From: Xanthomonas arboricola pv. populi
GTDB taxonomy: Bacteria; Pseudomonadota; Gammaproteobacteria; Xanthomonadales; Xanthomonadaceae
Reading direction: 5' to 3'
Length of the DNA stretch: 64,000 nucleotides
Assembly (NCBI RefSeq): GCF_002939945.1
Contig: NZ_MDEB01000009.1
Span: 1 to 64,000, forward strand
Numbering within the stretch: position 1 is the first letter of the stretch; each line of letters begins with the position of its first letter. Made by a program: the position numbers and the translations under genes. Positions 42,643 to 53,735 of this stretch are shown piece by piece. Below the pieces are notes generated by a model that did not search any database, was not told where the DNA came from, and saw only the letters and a list, made by a program, of their open reading frames with translations.

Positions 42643-45600
42643 TCATGCCGGGCGCTCCGACGTGGCGGCCGGGGTCACGCCGTCGCGGCGGGCGGCACGC
42701 CGCGCGCGCCAGGCACGCAAGCGCTCGCCGGCACGTTCCATGTACAGGTAGATCACCGGCGTGGTGTACAGCGTCACCAGCTGCGACAGCAGCAGGCCGC
42801 CGACGATGGCAATGCCCAGCGGACGCCGCAGTTCCGAGCCGATGCCGGTGCCCAGCGCCAGCGGCAGCGCGCCCAGCATCGCCGCGGCGGTGGTCATCAT
42901 GATCGGGCGGAAGCGCAGCAGGCAGGCACGCCGGATCGCGTCGTGCGCGTTGGCGCCTTCGCGGCGTGCGTCGATGGCGAAGTCGATCATCATGATCGCG
43001 TTCTTCTTGACGATGCCGATCAGCAGCACGATGCCGACGATGCCGTCCACCGACAGGCTCAACCCGCACATCATCAGTGCCAGCAGCGCACCGACGCCGG
43101 CCGGCGGCAGCGTGGAGATGATCGTCAGCGGGTGGATGTAGCTCTCGTAGAGCACGCCCAGCACGATGTAGATCACCACGATCGAGGCCAGCAGCAGCCA
43201 CACGATATCGGTCTGGCTGCCGGTGAATTCGGCCGCCTTGCCGACGAACGCCGCATGCACCTGGGTCGGGATCTTCAACTCCTGGCGCGCTTGTTCGATC
43301 GCCTCCACCGCCTGCGACAGCGAGTGGCCCGGCGCCAGATTGAACGAGATCGTGACCGCCGGCAGCTGTTGCTGGTGGCTCACCACCAGCGGCGTGTTGG
43401 TGACCTTGGCCTCGGCCAGTGCGGCCAGCGGAATGATGCTGCCGGCGCCGACCACGATGCCGGTGTTCTGCGCGCCCACACCGGTGGCGGTGGAGGAGTT
43501 GGACGAGGTCAGCTGACCGAAGCTGGTGGCATTGGTGCCGGTCAGCGCGCCGCTGCCGTTGCTGGCCACGGCCAGCTGATTCATCAATGCGGTGCTGCTG
43601 CGGAACTCCGGCGCCACTTCCAGCACCACCCGGTACTGATTGAGCTCGGTGAAGATGGTGGAGATCTGGCGTTGGCCGAAGGAATCGTACAGCGTGTCGT
43701 CGATGGTCTGCATCGGCACGCCGAGCATGCTCGCCTTGTCGCGGTCGATGGTCAGTTCCAGCGCACGGCCCTGGTTGGCCAGGTTATTGTCCACGTCGGC
43801 CAGCTCGGGCAGCTTGCGCATCGCCTCGGTCATGCGCCCGGCCCAGCTGGCCAGCTCGCTGCTGTCCACGTCCGACATCGAATACTGGTATTCGGTGGCG
43901 GCCACGCGGGTGTCCAGGGTGACGTCCTGCACCGGCTTGAGGAACAGCGCCACGCCGGGAATGCCGGCCACGGCTTTCTGCAGGCGCGGCAACACCTCAT
44001 CCAGGCTGTCGCGATCGCCGCGCGTCTTCAGTACGATCGACAGCTGGCCCTGGTTGATGGTGGGGTTCATGGTGCCGGCGCCGATGAAGGCGGCCACGCC
44101 GGTCACCGCCGGGTCTTTCTGCAGGGCAGCGGCCACCGCCTGGGTACGCTGCTCCATCTGCGGGAACGCCACGTTCTGGTCGGCCTGCACCACGCCGGTG
44201 ATCAGGCCGGTGTCCTGCTCGGGCAGCAAGCCCTTGGGGATCGCCAGATACAGCGCCACGGTCAGCGCCACCGCGCCGATCGCTACCGCCAGGGTCAGCG
44301 GTTGGTGCGCCAGCACCCAGTCCAGGCTGCGCTCGTAAGTGCCCACGGTACGCGTCCACAGGTTGGTCCTGCCGGCGGCGGCGGCACGTTCGTGCGCGTC
44401 CTCGCCTTCGGGCAGGGCGTCGGGCTTGAGCAGGTAGGCGCACATCATCGGCGTCAGCGTCAGCGACACCAGCATCGAGATCACCACCGCAATCGACAGC
44501 ACCCACGCGAACTCGTGGAACAGGCGCCCGGTCACACCCGGCATCAGCAGCAGCGGCAGGAACACCGCCACCAGCGACACGGTCAGCGACAACACCGTGA
44601 AGCCGATCTGCTTGGCACCGATCTCGGCGGCTTCCGGCCCGCTCTTGCCCTGTTCGATGTAGCGCACGATGTTTTCGATCATCACGATCGCATCGTCGAC
44701 CACGAATCCGGTCGCCACCACCAGCGCCATCAGCGACAGGTTGTCCAGCGACATGCCGGCAAACGCCATCACCCCGAAGGTGCCGGCCAGCGACAGCGGC
44801 ACCGCCACCGAGGGAATGATGGTGGCCCACAACCGGCGCAGGAACACGAAGATCACCGCCACCACCAGCGCGATGGTCAGCACGAGGGTGAACTTGACCT
44901 CGTGCACCGAGGCGCGGATGGTTTCGGTACGGTCGGAGAACACCTCCAGGTGCACGTCGGCCGGCAGCACCGATTGCAGCTGCGGCAGGATGCTGCGGAT
45001 CTGCTCCACCGTCTGCACGATGTTGGCGCCGGGCTGGCGGCGGATTTCCAGCAGCACCGCCGGCTTGCCGTCGGCCCAGGCGGCAAGCTGGTCGTTCTCC
45101 ACCCCGTCGACCACGTTGGCCACATCGGCCAGCCGCACCGGGCGGCCGTTGCTGTAGCTGATGATGGTCTCGCGGTATTGCGCCGCATCGGTGAGCTGGT
45201 CGTTGGTGCCGATACTGTAGGACTGGGTCTTGCCGTTGAGCGAGCCCTTCGGCGCGCTGACATTGGTCTGGGTCAGCGCGCTGCGCAGCGATTCCATGGT
45301 CAGGCCCATGTTCGACAGCTGCGCCGGGTTGACCTGGATGCGCACCGCCGGGCGCACGTTGCCGGCGATCGACACCAGCCCCACGCCCGGCACCTGCGAC
45401 AGGCGCTGGGCCAGGATCGCATCGGCGTAGCGGTTGACCTCGCGCAGCGGCAGCGAGTCGGAGGTGAGCTTGAGGGTCAGGATCGCCGCGTCGGCCGGAT
45501 TGACCCGGTTGTAGACCGGCTGGTACGGCAGCGACGAGGGCAGGGTGGCCTGGCGGATCGCCGCCTGCACGTCCTGCGAGGCGATGTCGATGTCGCGGTC

Positions 45601-45891
45601 CATCGAGAACTGCAGCACGATCGTGGACAGGCCCGCCGACGAATCGGAGGTCATCATCTGCAGCCCGGAGATCTGCCCGAACTGGCGCTCCAGCGGCGTG
45701 GTCACCAGCGAGGCCATGGTGGTCGCGTTGGCGCCGGGATACTGGGTGGTGACGACCAGACTGGGCGCGTCGATTTCCGGCAGCGCCGAGACCGGCAATT
45801 GCCGGTAGCCCAGGATGCCCAGCAGCAGGATGCCCGCCATCAACAACGAGGTGGCGATGGGACGGCGGATGAAGATGGTCGAAAAGCCCAC
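42643..45891 (-). CDS. mdtB: RND efflux pump inner membrane subunit, MdtB-like
   Basis: A 1082-residue RND transporter starting VGFSTIFIRRPIATSLLMAGILLLG at GTG 45891, with AAGGAC about 8 nt upstream. The Asp pair lies in GFVVDDAIVMIENIVRYIEQG. It is about 40 residues longer than MdtB of E. coli because of a Gly/Ser/Thr/Asn-rich insertion near residues 775-817 (NGSGALTGTNATSFGQL) in the second periplasmic loop. The open frame continues to 45948, but the canonical start and ribosome site favour 45891. It should form a mixed trimer with the MdtC-like protein. Confidence 0.92.
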   Translation of the reverse strand: MGFSTIFIRRPIATSLLMAGILLLGILGYRQLPVSALPEIDAPSLVVTTQYPGANATTMASLVTTPLERQFGQISGLQMMTSDSSAGLSTIVLQFSMDRDIDIASQDVQAAIRQATLPSSLPYQPVYNRVNPADAAILTLKLTSDSLPLREVNRYADAILAQRLSQVPGVGLVSIAGNVRPAVRIQVNPAQLSNMGLTMESLRSALTQTNVSAPKGSLNGKTQSYSIGTNDQLTDAAQYRETIISYSNGRPVRLADVANVVDGVENDQLAAWADGKPAVLLEIRRQPGANIVQTVEQIRSILPQLQSVLPADVHLEVFSDRTETIRASVHEVKFTLVLTIALVVAVIFVFLRRLWATIIPSVAVPLSLAGTFGVMAFAGMSLDNLSLMALVVATGFVVDDAIVMIENIVRYIEQGKSGPEAAEIGAKQIGFTVLSLTVSLVAVFLPLLLMPGVTGRLFHEFAWVLSIAVVISMLVSLTLTPMMCAYLLKPDALPEGEDAHERAAAAGRTNLWTRTVGTYERSLDWVLAHQPLTLAVAIGAVALTVALYLAIPKGLLPEQDTGLITGVVQADQNVAFPQMEQRTQAVAAALQKDPAVTGVAAFIGAGTMNPTINQGQLSIVLKTRGDRDSLDEVLPRLQKAVAGIPGVALFLKPVQDVTLDTRVAATEYQYSMSDVDSSELASWAGRMTEAMRKLPELADVDNNLANQGRALELTIDRDKASMLGVPMQTIDDTLYDSFGQRQISTIFTELNQYRVVLEVAPEFRSSTALMNQLAVASNGSGALTGTNATSFGQLTSSNSSTATGVGAQNTGIVVGAGSIIPLAALAEAKVTNTPLVVSHQQQLPAVTISFNLAPGHSLSQAVEAIEQARQELKIPTQVHAAFVGKAAEFTGSQTDIVWLLLASIVVIYIVLGVLYESYIHPLTIISTLPPAGVGALLALMMCGLSLSVDGIVGIVLLIGIVKKNAIMMIDFAIDARREGANAHDAIRRACLLRFRPIMMTTAAAMLGALPLALGTGIGSELRRPLGIAIVGGLLLSQLVTLYTTPVIYLYMERAGERLRAWRARRAARRDGVTPAATSERPA

Positions 45892-45947
45892 GGGGGGTGT
45901 CCTTGCTGAAGACGTCAATCGATGCCGACGCGTGCAGCGCCGATGCA

Positions 45948-45976
45948 CACCGGCGACGGAAGTCCCGTCGCCGGTG
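45948..45976. other. Intercistronic hairpin in the RND operon
   Basis: A perfect 12-bp stem (CACCGGCGACGG / CCGTCGCCGGTG) with a 5-nt loop lies between the adaptor stop (45985) and the start of the first RND gene (45891). There is no U-run. It could set the ratio of adaptor to transporter by stabilising the upstream mRNA. Confidence 0.6.
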
Positions 45977-45984
45977 CTCGCGAG

Positions 45985-47226
45985 TTAGCGCGGACCACCG
46001 CCGCCGCGTCCGCCGCCGGCGCCGCTACGGCTCTTGTCCTGGGCGGCCTTGAGTTCGGCCTCGGTCGGCTCCGGCGGAGTTTCGCCGGGCTTGAGCGCGC
46101 TGACCTTGCTGCCCGGCTTGAGCCGGAACTGGCCTTCGGTCACCACGCGCTCGCCCGGCTTGAGCCCCTTGGTGATCTGCACATGGCTGTCGTCCACCTC
46201 CACGCCCTGCACCACGGTGCGCATCTGCGCGGTGTTGTCGCTGCCGACCACGTAGACGTAATCGCCGTCCGGGCCGCGCTGCACGGCCTGGGTCGGCACC
46301 ACGGTGCCGTCGGAGATGGTGCGCAACTGCAGGCGCACGTTGACGAACTGGCCCGGCCACAGCGCGTTGTCGGCATTGGCGAAGATCGCACGCGCACCGA
46401 AGGTGCCGCTGTCGGCGGCGATGCGGTTGTCGATCACGTCCAGCTTGCCGTCGCCGCTGATCACGTGCGCGTCGCCGCGGTCCAGCGCCGCCACGTCCAG
46501 CGGGGTGGCGGCCTGGCCGCTGCGCACCGCCTGCAGCTCGCGCTCGGGCAGGTTGAAGGACACGTAGATCGGGCGGATCTGGGTCAGGGTGACGATGGTG
46601 GAGCTGGCGCTGACGATATTGCCCACATCCACGCCGCGGATACCGGCGATGCCGTCGATCGGCGCGGTCACGCGGGTGAACTGCAACTGCACCTGCGCCG
46701 AGCGCATCTGCGCATCGTTGGCCGATACCGCCGCCTCGTACTGCGCCACCTGGTTACGCTGGGTATCCAGGTCTGTGCGCGAGACGTACTGCTTGTAAGC
46801 CGGGTCGTTGGAGCGCTGGTAGTTCACCCGCGAGGTCGCCAGCAGCGCCTGGTTCTGACGCTTGGCCGCCCGCGCCTGGTCGTAGCTGGCCTGCAGGGTG
46901 CGCGGGTCGATCTGCGCCAGCAGCTCGCCCTTCTTCACCTCCTGGCCTTCCTTGAAGTTGAGGCTCATCAGCTGGCCGCCGACCTGCGGGCTGACCGTGA
47001 CCGTATTGAGCGCGGTCACCGTGCCCAGTGCGCTGGCGTAGACCGGCACATCCTGGGTAGTGGCGGCCACGACCGTGACCGGCACCGGGCCGCTGTTCTC
47101 GGTGCCATTGCCGTCCGGCGCATCCGCCCGCTTGCCGTGATTGCCGCCGCCGAACATCCGCATTGCGACGAACACCACGACGAGCACCGCTACGACCAGC
47201 AGTGTGATCTTCCAAAAACGCGACAT
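45985..47226 (-). CDS. mdtA: RND efflux periplasmic adaptor, MdtA-like
   Basis: Membrane fusion protein of 413 residues that links the RND pump to an outer membrane channel. It has an N-terminal helix or signal anchor (MSRFWKITLLVVAVLVVVFVAMRMFG), a lipoyl/barrel-sandwich domain split by an alpha-hairpin (about 95-180), beta-barrel (GQFVNVRLQLRT) and membrane-proximal domains (PGERVVTEGQFRLKPG), and a Gly/Arg-rich C-terminal tail. First gene of the operon; AGGAG lies 8 nt before the ATG. Confidence 0.93.
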   Translation of the reverse strand: MSRFWKITLLVVAVLVVVFVAMRMFGGGNHGKRADAPDGNGTENSGPVPVTVVAATTQDVPVYASALGTVTALNTVTVSPQVGGQLMSLNFKEGQEVKKGELLAQIDPRTLQASYDQARAAKRQNQALLATSRVNYQRSNDPAYKQYVSRTDLDTQRNQVAQYEAAVSANDAQMRSAQVQLQFTRVTAPIDGIAGIRGVDVGNIVSASSTIVTLTQIRPIYVSFNLPERELQAVRSGQAATPLDVAALDRGDAHVISGDGKLDVIDNRIAADSGTFGARAIFANADNALWPGQFVNVRLQLRTISDGTVVPTQAVQRGPDGDYVYVVGSDNTAQMRTVVQGVEVDDSHVQITKGLKPGERVVTEGQFRLKPGSKVSALKPGETPPEPTEAELKAAQDKSRSGAGGGRGGGGPR

Positions 47227-47482
47227 GCGACAACTCCTGAGGGCGGGCCGGGCGCTGGTGCGACCGTGGGGCGGCTGTGCGAAGCATATCGTTGCGATCA
47301 GGCAATTGAGCGTTACTGAAGTAACGGCCCGTCAGACGAAACGACCGCAGCGTTCACAGATGCAGTGCAGCGGCAACGCGTCAGGGCCGATGCGGTTGAC
47401 CGCAGGACTGAATCGAGCCCCACTGCTGCCCACCGGGCGTGCACCTGCACTACATTAAGCAACCATCTTCAGAGGATTGCCG
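47227..47482. promoter_or_regulatory. Divergent promoter region, RND operon / amidohydrolase
   Basis: This 256-bp gap must hold the promoters of the divergent efflux operon and M20 gene. I see no clear operator palindrome and no neighbouring regulator gene of the TetR, LysR or two-component type. Confidence 0.4.
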
Positions 47483-48799
47483 ATGCGCCACTCCCGTCTG
47501 CTGACCAGCGCGTTGCTGCTTGCCCTGCCTACCCTGGCCGCCGCTCAGGCCGCGCCCCGGCCCGACGTCCAGGCCGCCGCCGCGCCGTTGCAGAGCAAGC
47601 TGGTGCAGTGGCGCCGCGACTTCCATCAGCATCCGGAACTGTCCAACCGCGAGGAGCGCACCGCCGCCGCCGTGGCCGCGCAGCTGCGCAAGCTCGGCCT
47701 CAAGCCACGCACCGGCATCGCCCATCACGGCGTGGTGGCCATCATCAAGGGCGGCAAGCCGGGTCCGAAGATCGCCTTGCGTGCGGACATGGATGCACTG
47801 CCGGTCAAGGAGCAGACCGGCCTGCCGTTCGCCTCCAAGGCCACCGCCGAGTACCGCGGCGAGCAGGTCGGGGTGATGCACGCCTGCGGCCACGACGCCC
47901 ACACCGCCATCCTGCTCGGGGTGGCCGAAGCGCTGGTCGGCATGCGCGAGCAGCTGCCCGGCGAAGTGATGCTGATCTTCCAGCCCTCCGAAGAAGGCGC
48001 GCCGGGCAACGAAGAGGGCGGCGCGTCGCTGATGCTCAAGGAAGGCCTGTTCGCCGACTTCACCCCGCAGGCGGTGTTCGGCCTGCATGTGTTCTCCAGC
48101 GTGCAGGCCGGCAAGATCGCGGTGCGCAGCGGCCCGCTGATGGCGGCCTCGGACCGGTTCGCGATCAAGATGATCGGCCGCCAGACGCATGGCTCGGCGC
48201 CGTGGAACGGCATCGACCCGATCGTGGCCAGCGCCGACATGATCGGTGCCGCGCAGACCGTGGTCAGCCGCCGCGCCAACCTGTCCAAGCAGCCGGCGGT
48301 GCTGAGCTTCGGCGCGATCAAGGGCGGCATCCGCTACAACATCATCCCCGACGACGTGGACATGGTCGGCACCATCCGCACCTTCGACGAAGGCATGCGC
48401 CAGCAGATCTTCGCCGATCTCAAGACGGTGGCCGAGCACACCGCCGCCGCCCACGGGGCCAAGGTCGAGGCGCAGGTGCCGGACCAGCCCGGCAACCCGG
48501 CCACCGTCAACGACCCGGCACTGACTGCCAGGATGCTGCCCAGCCTGCAGGCCGTGGTCGGCGCCGACAATGTCTATGAGCCGCCGTTGCAGATGGGCGC
48601 GGAAGATTTCTCCTTCTACGCCCAGCAGGTGCCGTCGATGTTCTTCTTCGTCGGCTCCACCGCCAAGGGCATCGACCCTGCGACCGCGCCCAGTAACCAT
48701 TCGCCGCAGTTCCTGCTCGACGAATCGTCGCTGGATGTGGGCTTGCGCGCGCTGTTGCAGGTGTCGCTGGATTACCTGCATCAGGGCGAGGCTGGCTGA
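47483..48799 (+). CDS. Secreted M20 family amidohydrolase/peptidase
   Basis: A 438-residue zinc hydrolase of the M20D (HipO/AmhX) type. It has a signal peptide (MRHSRLLTSALLLALPTLAAAQA) and motifs RRDFHQHPELSNREERT, RADMDALPVKEQTGLPF, MHACGHDAHTA (metal site) and FQPSEEGAPGNEEGGA (Glu base). A dimerisation lid domain spans about 195-310. It probably hydrolyses N-acyl amino acids or peptides in the periplasm; substrate unknown. AGAGGA precedes ATG 47483. Its stop codon TGA forms part of the first unit of a heptad array. Confidence 0.93.
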   Translation: MRHSRLLTSALLLALPTLAAAQAAPRPDVQAAAAPLQSKLVQWRRDFHQHPELSNREERTAAAVAAQLRKLGLKPRTGIAHHGVVAIIKGGKPGPKIALRADMDALPVKEQTGLPFASKATAEYRGEQVGVMHACGHDAHTAILLGVAEALVGMREQLPGEVMLIFQPSEEGAPGNEEGGASLMLKEGLFADFTPQAVFGLHVFSSVQAGKIAVRSGPLMAASDRFAIKMIGRQTHGSAPWNGIDPIVASADMIGAAQTVVSRRANLSKQPAVLSFGAIKGGIRYNIIPDDVDMVGTIRTFDEGMRQQIFADLKTVAEHTAAAHGAKVEAQVPDQPGNPATVNDPALTARMLPSLQAVVGADNVYEPPLQMGAEDFSFYAQQVPSMFFFVGSTAKGIDPATAPSNHSPQFLLDESSLDVGLRALLQVSLDYLHQGEAG

Positions 48800-48859
48800 A
48801 TCGGGAATCGGGAATCGGGAATCGGGAATGGGGAATGGGGAATGGGGAATGGGGAATCG
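48798..48859. repeat. Heptad array GAATCGG x4, GAATGGG x4
   Basis: The first unit starts inside the TGA stop of the M20 gene. Four GAATCGG units are followed by four GAATGGG units and a partial GAATCG. It is the longest of the five arrays and shows two homogenised blocks, as expected from slippage. Confidence 0.92.
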
Positions 48860-48989
48860 TGTGCGGTTGCTCGGTTCCCGCGGAGTGTTGGTGATTGCGT
48901 GGGGCGGCGGGCCGCTTGATGGCCCGTTAGCTTTTGTCGCCAGTTCGCTCCCGCGTCCGCCATATACCTCACGGCCAGCCCGCCCGGCC

Positions 48990-49001
48990 TAAAATGGCGC
49001 G
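48990..49001 (+). promoter_or_regulatory. -10 element of a possible leaderless queF transcript
   Basis: TAAAAT (48990-48995) is followed by GGCGCG and then the queF ATG, placing the transcription start at or next to the A of ATG. No Shine-Dalgarno is present. The -35 region is weak. Confidence 0.45.
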
Positions 49002-49817
49002 ATGAATACCCCAGAAGATTCCACCCTCGGTCGTGAGGTCGCCTATCCCAGCGGCTACGATCCGTCGCTGCTGTTTCCGATTCCGCGCGCGGCCGGGCGC
49101 GAGGCGATCGGCCTGAGCGGAGCCTTGCCCTTCATCGGCCGCGACCGCTGGCATGCCTACGAGCTGAGCTGGCTGGATGCACAGGGCAAGCCGTGCGTGG
49201 CCACCGCCACCTTGCACGTGCCCAGCGATTCGCCGTCGCTGATCGAATCCAAGTCGCTCAAGCTGTATCTCAATTCGCTCAATGCCACCCGCTTCAATAG
49301 CGCCGAAGCGGTGCGTACGCGCGTTGCCACCGACCTGTCCACGCGCGCCGGTGCCGATGTGGCCGTGGAATTCGGTCTGCCGCCGATCGATGCGGTGGGC
49401 GAGGGCGAATCGATCGACGCGCTGGATGTCAGCATCGACGACTACGGCCCGCCCAATGCTGCGTATCTGTCGGTACACGCGCAACCGGTCGTGGAAGAAG
49501 TGCTGACCTCGGCCTTGCTCAAGTCCAATTGCCCGGTCACCGGTCAGCCGGATTGGGCCAGCGTCACGCTGCACTACCGTGGCGCGCCGATCGACCGCGA
49601 AGGCCTGCTGCGCTATGTGGTGAGTTTCCGCGACCACGCCGAGTTTCACGAGCAATGCGTGGAGCGCATTTTCAATGACGTGCTGCTCCGTTGCGCGCCC
49701 GAGTGGTTGGTGGTGGAAGCGCGGTATACCCGCCGTGGCGGGCTGGACATCAACCCCTTGCGCAGCTCGCCCAGCGTGCCGGCACCGCTGTCGATCTTCC
49801 GCGACCTGCGCCAGTAA
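49002..49817 (+). CDS. queF: NADPH-dependent 7-cyano-7-deazaguanine reductase
   Basis: Reduces preQ0 to preQ1 in queuosine biosynthesis. At 271 residues it is the long (YqcD) two-domain form. The catalytic Cys177 lies in [16 protein letters not shown], and the NADPH/substrate motif [14 protein letters not shown] is at about 214-226. No other queuosine gene is in the window. It is preceded by a -10-like hexamer without leader and followed by a strong hairpin (49832-49862). Confidence 0.95.
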   Translation: MNTPEDSTLGREVAYPSGYDPSLLFPIPRAAGREAIGLSGALPFIGRDRWHAYELSWLDAQGKPCVATATLHVPSDSPSLIESKSLKLYLNSLNATRFNSAEAVRTRVATDLSTRAGADVAVEFGLPPIDAVGEGESIDALDVSIDDYGPPNAAYLSVHAQPVVEEVLTSALLKSNCPVTGQPDWASVTLHYRGAPIDREGLLRYVVSFRDHAEFHEQCVERIFNDVLLRCAPEWLVVEARYTRRGGLDINPLRSSPSVPAPLSIFRDLRQ

Positions 49818-49831
49818 GCGCGCCCCTTCAA

Positions 49832-49862
49832 GGATCGCGCCAGCTTCACGGTGGCGCGATCC
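49832..49862. terminator. Hairpin after queF
   Basis: An 11-bp perfect stem (GGATCGCGCCA / TGGCGCGATCC) with a 9-nt loop, 14 bp beyond the queF stop. The U-run is missing, so it may be a weak terminator. Confidence 0.55.
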
Positions 49863-49919
49863 ACGCTTAACAGCACACCGCGCACCCTTCAGGCATCGTG
49901 ATGCACAGGGATTGCGGCA

Positions 49920-50213
49920 ATGAATAGCGACAAGAAAGCAGATTTCTCCAACGTGACGTCTTCGGTCGACAGCACCGCAGACGTCGCGCCAGCGGCGGAT
50001 TTTTCCAACGTGCGTACCAGCGTGCAAAGCACCGCGCAACTGGTCGGCGAATCGGTCACCGTGCAGGCGGGCGACAGTCTTTCCAGCATCGCCAAGCGCC
50101 ATTACGGCGACGGCAATCTGTGGCCGCGTATTTTCGAGGCCAACCGCGAAACGCTCAAGGATCCGGACAAGATCTTTCCCGGTCAGGTCCTGCAGTTGCC
50201 GCCGAAGTCATAG
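49920..50213 (+). CDS. Small LysM-domain protein
   Basis: A 97-residue protein with no signal peptide. The C-terminal half (about 45-95) is one LysM domain: [32 protein letters not shown]...[10 protein letters not shown], close to that of the cytoplasmic potassium-binding protein YgaU/Kbp, but the BON domain of that protein is missing. The N-terminal 40 residues are an imperfect tandem duplication ([32 protein letters not shown]). LysM normally binds peptidoglycan; without export, a Kbp-like role is more likely. Confidence 0.85.
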   Translation: MNSDKKADFSNVTSSVDSTADVAPAADFSNVRTSVQSTAQLVGESVTVQAGDSLSSIAKRHYGDGNLWPRIFEANRETLKDPDKIFPGQVLQLPPKS

Positions 50214-50288
50214 GCGCATCGCTCACCTGGCATTTCTCGAATCCACTTTTCAAAGCCCACTTTCATTTTGATCTCCGGAGATTGATCC

Positions 50289-50846
50289 ATGCGTACCAAA
50301 TCCGTTTCCAGCACCCTCGCCATTGCGCTGGTCGGCGTGCTCGCTTTGTCGGGCTGCAGCAAGAAGGCCGACGACGACAGCGTGTCCAAGGACCCGACCT
50401 CCGGCGCTGCCACTGAAGCGATGCCGGGCCCAGCCGCGACACCGCCGGCAAGCGACCAGGCCGCCCAGAGCACTGCGACCGGCGCCGCCAGCACCGACAG
50501 CGCCGCGACGGCTGGATCGGCAGTTACGGTTTCCAGCGTGGTGGTCGGCACCCAGGCCGCTGCGGACAAGAGCGTGACGCCGTCGGCCAACATCGGAAAC
50601 AAGAACACCATCATCGTGTCGATCAAGACCGATGGCAGCGCCAACAACGTGCCGGTGTCGGCCAAGATGACCTATCAGGACGGCCAGGTTGCCGGTGAGC
50701 AGACCGCCACGCTCAACACCACCGGAGCAGAGACCACCAATCTGAGCTTCAGCAAGCCCGATGGCTGGCCGGCCGGCACCTATACCGTGCAGGCGATGGT
50801 GGACGGCAAGCCAGCCGGTACGCCGCAGACCATTACGGTGAAGTAA
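50289..50846 (+). CDS. Hypothetical lipoprotein
   Basis: A 185-residue predicted lipoprotein: signal MRTKSVSSTLAIALVGVLALSGC with the lipobox LSGC, an Ala/Ser/Thr-rich linker to about residue 75, then a domain (VTVSSVVVGTQAAAD to TPQTITVK) with alternating strand-like segments typical of an Ig-like beta-sandwich. I do not recognise a named family. CTCCGGAGA precedes the ATG by about 8 nt. A terminator follows at 50973. Confidence 0.75.
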   Translation: MRTKSVSSTLAIALVGVLALSGCSKKADDDSVSKDPTSGAATEAMPGPAATPPASDQAAQSTATGAASTDSAATAGSAVTVSSVVVGTQAAADKSVTPSANIGNKNTIIVSIKTDGSANNVPVSAKMTYQDGQVAGEQTATLNTTGAETTNLSFSKPDGWPAGTYTVQAMVDGKPAGTPQTITVK

Positions 50847-53469
<2,623 letters not shown>

Positions 53470-53473
53470 TCCA

Positions 53474-53550
53474 GCGCACCGCCTGGCGGTGCGTCCAGCA
53501 GGTGCGACAGGCAGGGCCCGCCTCGACGAGGGGCGGGCCTTGTCGTTTTC
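53474..53550 (+). terminator. Double hairpin / terminator after icd
   Basis: First, an inverted repeat CGCACCGC / GCGGTGCG (53474-53493). Second, GGCCCGCC / GGCGGGCC (53515-53539) followed by TTGTCGTTTT. Together they should terminate icd and separate it from aceK. Confidence 0.7.
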
Positions 53551-53735
53551 GGCGTTTGCGTGCAACCGGGAGAACACGGTCGTTGCGTGCCAGGCCTCAC
53601 GACCTGGCGATGCCTTGCCTGCGAGAGGTCCTGCGCCTCGTTGCAAGCGCCTCGGCATTTGATCGACTGTGCACTTGTTCGATTGGCCGACGCTCTCGGC
53701 TGCACGCGGCAACATGCGCTGGGTACACTGCCGGC

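Noticed and set aside
42943..45909. Plus-strand open frame of 988 codons opposite the MdtB-like gene
   Set aside because: Antisense shadow of a confirmed RND transporter; it has no domain pattern.
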